Origin: Anthoceros angustus
Lineage: Eukaryota; Streptophyta; Anthocerotopsida; Anthocerotales; Anthocerotaceae
Reading direction: 5' to 3'
DNA length: 64,000 nucleotides
NCBI GenBank assembly: GCA_010909165.1
Contig: VJWM01000197.1
Location: 101,001-165,000 of the forward strand
Below are positions 57,120 to 64,000 of the stretch, piece after piece; the stretch's first letter is position 1; each line of letters opens with the position of its first letter. The translations under genes and the position numbers were made by a program. The notes beneath the pieces are model-generated. The model worked only from the letters and a program-made list of their open reading frames with translations. It had not been told where the DNA came from and did not search any database.

Positions 57120-57355
57120 CTTCTAGATCTGGGTCTCTCTCAATTTTTGTGGGTTGTTGTTGAATGCGAGTGGGCATCTCCTCCTGGTTTTGGGTCCCTT
57201 CCAATTTTTGTGGGTTCTGGTTCAGTTAGAGTACCACTCGCTCCCGGTTCTGGGTGTCTTCGAATTGTTGTGGGTTCTGGCCGAGCCAGAGTTCGCATTG
57301 CCTCCTGGTTTTTGGGTCTCTTCGAATTTTTGTGGGGTTGGGTTAAGCCAGAGTG
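57120..57355 (+). repeat. four-unit minisatellite in the kelch F-box 5' leader
   Basis: Units of about 61 bases contain TCTGGGT-TC-TTC-AATTTTTGTGGGTT, at roughly 57127, 57190, 57245 and 57310. They lie between the TATA box and the ATG. Confidence 0.8.
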
Positions 57356-57474
57356 CGGAATTGCATGCAGGCAACTCTGTAGCTGATTGATCCGTATCGG
57401 CCTGTTGGGTGGGGAGGAGGCGATCGGAAGAGGGAGGGGGAGCTTGTGCTGTGGCTGTGGCTGTGGCTATCGCT

Positions 57475-58574
57475 ATGGCGTTGGCGCATGGGATGGGTGC
57501 AGGCGGGGAGGGGGAACTCATACCGGGCCTGCCGGAGGACATCGCGATGGAGTGCCTGCTGCGGGTTTCCTACAAGTGTCATCCGCAGCTGCTGGGGGTG
57601 TGCCGGAGGTGGGAGCGGCTGGTGAGCGGACCGGACTTCTACGAGCAGCGGAGAAGGGCGGGGACGACGAGCCAGGCCGTGTGCCTCATCCAGGCTTTGC
57701 CGGCGCCGGTGGTGGGGAAGTTTTGGCGGCTCCAGTGTACGCTGTCGCGGTGTACGATGTGAGAACCGGGAGCTGGGACAGGTTGCCGCTAATCCCCGAG
57801 TTCCCGCAGGGCATGCCGCTCTTCTGCCAGGTGGTGGCTTACGAGGGGACCTTGTTTGTGCTGGGGGGGTGGAATCCCACCACATGGGAGGCGATGAAGA
57901 CCATCTACGCTTTCAATTTCTCCACGCGCACTTGGAGGAGGTGCGCAGACATGCGCAACGTGCGCTCCTTCTTCGCGTGCGCGGCGGAGGGCGGCAAGAT
58001 TTATGTTGCGGGAGGGCACGACGACAGCAAGAATGCGCTCACTTCCGCGGAGGTGTTCTGCATCGAGAGCAACCGGTGGGAGATGCTCCCGCCCCTGAGC
58101 CAGGAGCGGGACGAGTGCTCCGGGCATTTCCTCAACTCCAGGTTCCATGTTGTGAGTGGGTATCCCACGGATTCCCAGGGCCGGTTTGTGAGGAGCGCGG
58201 ATGTGTACGATCCTGCTACCTCTTCCTGGGAGAGGTTTGAGGATTTCTGGACTATGGGAATCTGCCCTAGCGCCTCTGTTGTGGCAAACGGCTGCCTCCA
58301 CTCCTTTTACCTGCAGAACATGTTCAGATACCAGCCGGCCTCCAAGTCCTGGGCACGGATTGACGGAGTGCCCGAGGGCGGGTGGTTCAGTCCCCACGCC
58401 ACCGCCGCGCAGGGCTCCATCTTCTTGACGGGGTCTGTTAAGGGGCACGGATCCTGGCTCCTCTACAGACCTAAGGCTGGCGTTGGGGACAACGAGCCGG
58501 GCGAGTGGGTCACTTTGGACACCGAGCCGTCTCTCAATGGCCTTACCCATTCTTCGTGCAGTGTGGAAATTTGA
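57475..58574 (+). CDS. kelch-repeat F-box protein (KMD/KFB type), one frameshift
   Basis: In Arabidopsis, close relatives (KISS ME DEADLY/KFB-PAL proteins) direct SCF-mediated degradation of type-B response regulators or phenylalanine ammonia-lyase. The ATG at 57475 gives MALAHGMGAGGEGE, then a family-typical F-box, LIPGLPEDIAMECLLRVSY and VCRRWERLVSGPDFYEQRR. Kelch repeats follow: MPLFCQVVAYEGTLFVLGGW, FACAAEGGKIYVAGGHDDSK, LPPLSQERDECSGHF and VVSGYPTDSQGRFVRSADVY. F-box and kelch parts lie in different frames, changing at about 57700-57720 in a GCCGGCGCCGGTGG tract. The interval is 1100 bases, one short of a multiple of three, so one missing base would restore about 366 residues, the normal family length. 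Either recent inactivation or a consensus error; the latter is favoured since everything else is conserved. Confidence 0.82.
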
Positions 58575-59187
58575 TGGAACAGAGAATGCAAGGGCTGCTT
58601 CAGCTGTGCATCCCTTTTATGTGTTGCACGAAGTCTACTTGGCGGAATAGCTCTCTTGCAAGCTTGTTTGTCCAGGCGGGACTAAAGGCAGGCCTTCAGG
58701 GCTACGGACCTCTGTTGGTTTCACTCTGCCTTGTACCATGTTATTAAGAATCAGATGTTTATCCACTCTGAAGGAGCACTCAGGCTGCTCAGAGAATTAT
58801 ATAGTTGTGCTGTCTAGCAACCTATCTATTCCTCTCTTCCCAGACCTGTGCAATCTAGTAGCCTACATATGATCTAGTTCCCTCTTCTTTCCAGGCCCTT
58901 ACCAACATTAAAATATGGTGGAGGAACCATTTCTAACAATTAACACTAGTCTACTACATGGGGTCGTGCACCAGATAACCTTCTCAGCATATGACACACG
59001 AGAGTTTTGTACAGGAACAGTTTACACAATGTACTGGAAATCGAATTGCTACACTGCTGGCACCTAGAACTTTATTCGACTAACAAGGGAAACTGGTTAT
59101 GTGTAGCAGTGACCTAATCTGTACACACTTGCATAAAGAGATGTCTAGAAATTTATCTTCCAAAAAGTTGAGACCCTCGTGCGTGAG
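58575..59187. other. convergent 3' flanks of two genes
   Basis: The space between the stop of the kelch F-box gene (plus) and the stop of the DUF1685 gene (minus). It holds both 3' UTRs. No further gene seen. Confidence 0.6.
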
Positions 59188-60207
59188 TCATGCTGAGCAA
59201 ATGGCTTCGCGGATCCTGGTGATGCAACCCACTGCTTGGGCCCAGTGTCGTAGCTTCCGCTTCACGTGCTGAGGATTATCACCTGCAGGCAGCATCGTGT
59301 AAAATCGTTCAAAAAAAGAGTGTAGGGCACGGATGTCAGAAGGAAGTTCAAGGCTTTGCAAGGCGCCCGTCCTTTCGATCCAAAGGTGCTTCTAGACATG
59401 GATAACAAAGGAATCCGTTCACTGACAAAATCCCTCGGAGCCGCAATGCATGGGAAAGGCACCGTGACTTTCGACGGTGGGGTGGCCCCGGGAACCTTGG
59501 GAAACTTGGTCTGACGTCAAGAAATCTGGGGAACGGAAGTTGAGTAGTCAGACCAGGAAATCTGGGGAACGGAAGTTGAGTATCAAACCTGGTTTTGGAA
59601 TGTTCCAAGTGGACTGTGTAACTCCGAAAAGAGGGACCGATGAGCATGCGCAGCTCTCCCCCGACTCGCCACCCGCTGCATGATGCTCGCTTTCGCAGTT
59701 GTCTGGATCAGAAGTCGAGAAAGATCTGGACAGGGGAGGAGAGAGCGTAGTTTGCGTAATGTGTTCGATGGCGCTGCAAAATTCCAGAGCAGGGAGAGTC
59801 TTCTGCAGAGCGGGATTGCGGATGGCCTCCTCACTGAAACTAAACCCCAGGTCTATTGTCCCTCTCAGCTCATCAAGATCTTCATCCGTGATACTCACTG
59901 ACCGCATCCTCCTTTCACTCCGAGCCGAAGCCGTGCAATCCGACACACTCCTTTGCAACCGGTTCTTTCTGGACCTTTCCGCACGCAGATTCCAAGACCG
60001 CGAGGTCTGCAGGCAGCGGCTCTCAAATATCGGTGATCTAGGATCGGCAGGCGACAGACAATCCGCCACAAGCGCCGAACGGCGCAAACTCCGGTGCTCC
60101 TCCCCCCGGCATGCACTCCTCTCCGCAGCGTCGGCGGACAACTTCTCCAGCTCGTCCCATCTCGAAGCATGGAACACCGGCACGCCGTGATCTCCCTCCA
60201 AAGCCAT
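59188..60207 (-). CDS. DUF1685 family protein
   Basis: A plant-specific family of unknown function. Exon 1 runs from the proposed ATG at 60207 (MALEGDHGVPVFHASRW) to 59589. Exon 2 runs from 59282 to the TGA at 59188. The 306-base intron has GT at 59588-59587 and AG at 59284-59283. The join is phase 1 and yields IPKPG/DNPQHVKRKLRHW, the family's C-terminal signature, followed by AQAV. Exon 1 holds the other signature, SITDEDLDELRGTIDLGFSF then LPALEFCSAIE, preceded by a Ser/Arg-rich stretch (KNRLQRSVSDC). The product is about 237 residues. An in-frame ATG at 60480 would add about 90 residues that do not look family-like. A 25-base segment is duplicated near the donor site (59521 and 59559). 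Intact as read. Confidence 0.85.
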
Positions 60208-60544
60208 CTCAAATTCAGCTACAAACCAATTCAATCCTCCACACTTGCAATCAACGTAACTCTCCAAAACCGCAGATACGCAATTTCCCTTCACAAAACC
60301 TCCTCTTGCACCGGAATCGTGCCAGCAGTTCACACTCACACAAATTGCAAGAACCGCAGGGCCAGAGTCTCTAACGCACATCCGATCTTGGATTCTTGGA
60401 TCTCGCCTTGCGAGTTGCGAGCCGGTGAGCTCCTTTAGCAGCAGTGCGCAGTGCAAGAAGACTGAAATGTAGCCGGCCACGAGGGGGAGAAGAAGGAGGT
60501 CGGGAAAGTGAGTTTGTCACGGGCGGGAGCAGCAGCGCACAGGA

Positions 60545-63500
60545 GCATTGTTCCACCACCACAAGGAGGTGGAGCTGGGACGTGGACGCACCGGGCGCTC
60601 GAGAGGCCTGTCAAGGGAGTTGCAGCCAGCGTCTGTCCGCTGCTCCGAGCTCCAATTTCCCTTCCCAGTGACAACGACACGGACGGAGCTTCCGTGCCAC
60701 GGTCCACACCTTTCGTCCACAGCTCCCAGAATTGCAATAAGAGGACGTTATTGTGAGCGGACGCAAGCTTACAAGCGGTCCTTCTCGGCGCACGGGTGTG
60801 TCAGCGACTGCTCGCTCATCAGCCACGCACTTGGCGCTAATCGCAGATACTTCAAAACAAACAGCGCCGACTCCGGCCACCTGAAACCCACCAGCCGCGG
60901 CGCTAACTCGCGCGGCGCACCGCAGTTTGCAGCGGCGCGACCTTCCCGCGCCACCATTTTCCGTCAGCGATAATCTCTCTTACCATTCTGCACTTAGTCC
61001 GGATGCGTTCGATTTTAAAACATCGCGGGCGGACTGAAATAGAATCCACTACCAATCGCCCGATCGATCGGGCCATTTTCATATCAACCACGAATATCCT
61101 CATTGCGTGTTTACAAAACCGCTCTAACCTCAGACCTCTATGCAACTGCCCGATCGATCGGGCCATTTTCATATCAACCACGAATATCCTCATTGCAAGC
61201 GTGGCGTGTTTACAAACTGCTCTAACATGGGGCTATGCATGAGAGTTTATTTTACCTTTATAAAAGGGGATCTCGATCGTAGGCTACACGAAGCCCGCAC
61301 AGGTAGACGGGATGATTTACACACACACAGCAAGTCTATCTCGGACCTTTGATTGAGCATTCAATTAATTTGAGGTATATTCTTATTTGTATATTAACGT
61401 TAGCTATAGTTTTGGTTGAGGTGTGAATATCTCTTAGTAATAGTCACTTGGGAGTGAGATATAGTTTTGGTTGAGGTGAATATCTCTTAGTAATAGTCAC
61501 AGAAGATGAGATTGCCTCCAATCACAAAGGGTTCCACTATGAAAGAGTCCCACCATGAAACATCTCCATTATCTTGGGGTTTCGATGAAAAGTTGAATTC
61601 CACCTTGTACACTTGTTATTCCCCAATTGAAGTTGATTCTCCAATCAATGAGTCCCCATGTCTGAATGATTCATTGAGATGGAAAATGAATGAACCGGTG
61701 GTTCTACTTACATAAGAAAAGGTGCCCATGGTGTCGGGGTAGATTGTGTGGTGTAGAATGTCTTACCCATAGTGGTTCTACTTACATAAGACCGGTGTCT
61801 GGGTAGATTGTGTGGTGTAGAATGTTCCCATATATTTGTTGCCGCAACGAAATCATCGAGGATGGTCAATCGTGGTTAGTGCAAATATACCATGCAAAAG
61901 AGCCCCACTATGAAAACTATGATGAAAGCTAGTAGTGGTCTTTGGATGAATTCGTGATTCCGTAACTAAGGCCGATTCCCCAACCAAGCCTTGTCCACTA
62001 GCTCGGCAAGACAACACTTGCACAAGCTTGCAAAGGAGACTGAGAAAGGAGGCAGTCCCGGAGCCACCACAAGGGCACGTGCCAGCCCACGTCCTCCGAG
62101 AGGCCTGTCAAGGAGTTGCAGCCAGCGTCTGTCCGCTGCCCGAGCTCCAATTTCCTTCCCAGTGACAACGACACGGACGGAGCTTCCGTGCCACGGTCCA
62201 CACCTTCGTCCACAGCTCCCAGAATTGCAATAAGAGGACGTTATTGTGAGCGGACGCAAGCTTACAAGCGGTCCTTCTCGGCGCACGGGTGTGTCAGCGA
62301 CTGCTCGCTCATCAGCCACGCACTTGGCGCTAATCGCAGATACTTCAAAACAAACAGCGCCGACTCCGGCCACCTGAAACCCACCAGCCCGCGGCGCTAA
62401 CTCGCGCGGCGCACCGCAGTTTGCAGCGGCGCGACCTTCCCCGCGCCACCATTTTCCGTCAGCGATAATCTCTCTTACCATTCTGCACTTAGTCCGGATG
62501 CGTTCGATTTTTAAAACATCGCGGGCGGACTGAAATAGAATCCACTACCAATCGCCCGATCGATCGGGCCATTTCATATCAACCACGAATATCCTCATTG
62601 CGTGTTTACAAAACCGCTCTAACCTCAGACCTCTATGCAACTGCCCGATCGATCGGGCCATTTTCATATCAACCACGAATATCCTCATTGCAAGCGTGGC
62701 GTGTTTACAAACTGCTCTAACATGGGGCTATGCATGAGAGTTTATTTTTACCTTTATAAAAGGGGATCTCGCATCGTAGGCTACACACGAAGCCCGCGCA
62801 CACAGGTAGACTGGGATGATTTACACACACACACAGCAAGTCTATCTCGGACCTTTGATTGAGCATTCAATTAATTTGAGGTATATTCTTATTTGTATAT
62901 TAACGTTAGCTATAGTTTTGGTTGAGGTGTGAATATCTCTTAGTAATAGTCACTTGGGAGTGAGATATAGTTTTGGTTGAGGTGTGAATATCTCTTAGTA
63001 ATAGTCACTTGGGAGTGAGATGAGATTGCCTCCAATCACAAAGGGTTCCACTATGAAAGAGTCCCACCATGAAACATCTCCATTATCTTGGGGTTTCGCA
63101 TGAAAAGTTGAATTCCACCTTCGGTACACTTGTTATTCCCCAATTGAAGTTGATTCTCCAACTGGGGCTGAGTCCCCATGTCGGGCTGAATGATTCATTG
63201 AGATGGAAAATGAATGAACTGGTGGTTCTACTTACATAAGAAAAGGTGCCCATGGTGTCGTGGGGTAGATTGTGTGGTGTAGAATGTTCCCATATAGTGG
63301 TTCTACTTACATAAGAAAAGGTGCCCATGGTGTCGTGGGGTAGATTGTGTGGTGTAGAATGTTCCCATATATTTGTTGCTGCAACGAAATCATCGAGGAT
63401 GGTCAACTGTGGTTAGTGCAAATATACCATGCAAAAGAGCCCCACTATGAAAACTATGATGAAAGCTAGTAGTGGTCTTTGGATGAATTCGTGATTCCGT

Positions 63501-63600
63501 AACTAAGGCTGATTCCCCAACCAAGCCTTGTCCACTAGCTCAGTGCAGTACAACACTTGCACAAGCTTGCAAAGGAGACTGGAGAAAGGAGTACAAAACC
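60545..63600. repeat. ~1.5 kb tandem duplication
   Basis: Copy 1 runs from about 60600 to 62050 and copy 2 from about 62097 to 63600, with a period near 1496. Copies are nearly identical apart from small indels. Each contains two CCCGATCGATCGGG palindromes about 90 bases apart within an internal tandem repeat. Each also has a TTTATAAAAGGGG TATA-like site (about 61257 and 62755), a GAATATCTCTTAGTAATAGTC repeat and a duplicated ~66-base block near the end (63229 and 63295 in copy 2). There is no coding sequence with a known domain. It could be an LTR-like element or a duplicated promoter region; the DUF1685 gene is transcribed away from it. Confidence 0.85.
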
Positions 63601-64000
63601 TGAGCACCTCAAGATCGCGTGGCCGAGCGATCCTCCGAGGCTGCACAACTCAACTCGTCACACCTCACCACACCTCGCTGTCAGCTCACCAAACCTCGTC
63701 CTCTCCCGCACATGCAGTCGCAGCAAAGAAGCAGCAGATGTATAGTTTCAACTTGGAAATTGCTTACGTGATACATAATTAGGGAGGAAGAAAGCAGGGG
63801 CTGCGCATGAAGAAGTGTTATATATATATTTATCGTTAAAATTATTTAAATCAAAGAGGTGACAATGTAAGAGCTGTATCTCTTTTTCTTGCGGAATGAA
63901 GAGTTGGCTCTATTGCATGTTCCTATATTTGGAAACCTTTAGTGTTGTTGTCGCTCGGGTGGTCCTCCTTCCGCTATCTAACTCGAAGAGTATAATATTC
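63601..64000. other. no gene recognised
   Basis: AT-rich end of the window with a TATATATATA tract near 63820. Open frames are short and carry no domain. Confidence 0.5.

Noticed and set aside
60208-60480. N-terminal extension of the DUF1685 protein to an upstream ATG
   Set aside because: The added residues are Cys-rich, unlike the family; the ATG at 60207 gives a typical start. Not excluded without transcript data.

Overview
The window is nuclear DNA of a land plant. Evidence: an intron-less PLS-class pentatricopeptide-repeat (PPR) protein with a DYW-type C-terminus, a plant-type MscS-like channel, a KMD/KFB-type kelch F-box gene, a DUF1685 gene, an AVT-type amino-acid transporter with GT-AG introns, and Ty1/copia and Ty3/gypsy retrotransposons. 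The very long, recently expanded PPR repeats and the many degenerate mobile elements suggest a seed-free plant, perhaps a fern or lycophyte. That lineage call is inference only.

Layout. 1-2.7 kb (minus): N-terminal and membrane part of an MscS-like channel gene with several frame breaks, ending at a junction with a second copy of its own N-terminal coding DNA. 4.0-5.2 kb (minus): remnant of an L1-ORF1-like protein next to a tRNA-Asp-type primer-binding site. 5.5-11 kb: a 5'-truncated Ty3/gypsy element with its 3' LTR. 11-22.2 kb: a tandemly rearranged region of retrotransposon coiled-coil ORFs and LTR-like blocks, then a GA-rich tract. 22.3-22.9 kb (minus): 3' end of a non-LTR retrotransposon. 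25.1-26.4 kb (minus): a broken F-box gene. 27.6-34 kb: nested copia and gypsy fragments. 35.2-38.7 kb (minus): the intact PPR gene. 41.2-44.5 kb: a cluster of perfect hairpins followed by a decayed gene combining a ParB-like domain with a beta-class DNA amino-methyltransferase domain. 45-50.1 kb: unrecognised ORFs, then two tandem copies of a degenerate integrase-core gene. 52.6-54.2 kb: the transporter gene. 55.4-56.1 kb: minisatellites. 57.0-58.6 kb: kelch F-box gene. 59.2-60.2 kb (minus): DUF1685 gene, convergent with it. 60.5-63.6 kb: a roughly 1.5 kb tandem duplication.

The genes do not form a pathway; this is ordinary plant gene/transposon interspersion. Three genes have open frames (PPR, transporter, DUF1685) and three carry small frame breaks (channel, two F-box genes). 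Repeat copies differ by many 1-5 base indels that often fall at CAG/CTG/CCGG sites. Some breaks may therefore be assembly or base-calling errors rather than true pseudogenisation. The most unusual items are the ParB-methyltransferase remnant with its hairpin cluster, the OSB-type PDF motif fused to a DYW-type PPR protein whose last residues are altered, and the CNG-biased divergence of the repeats.
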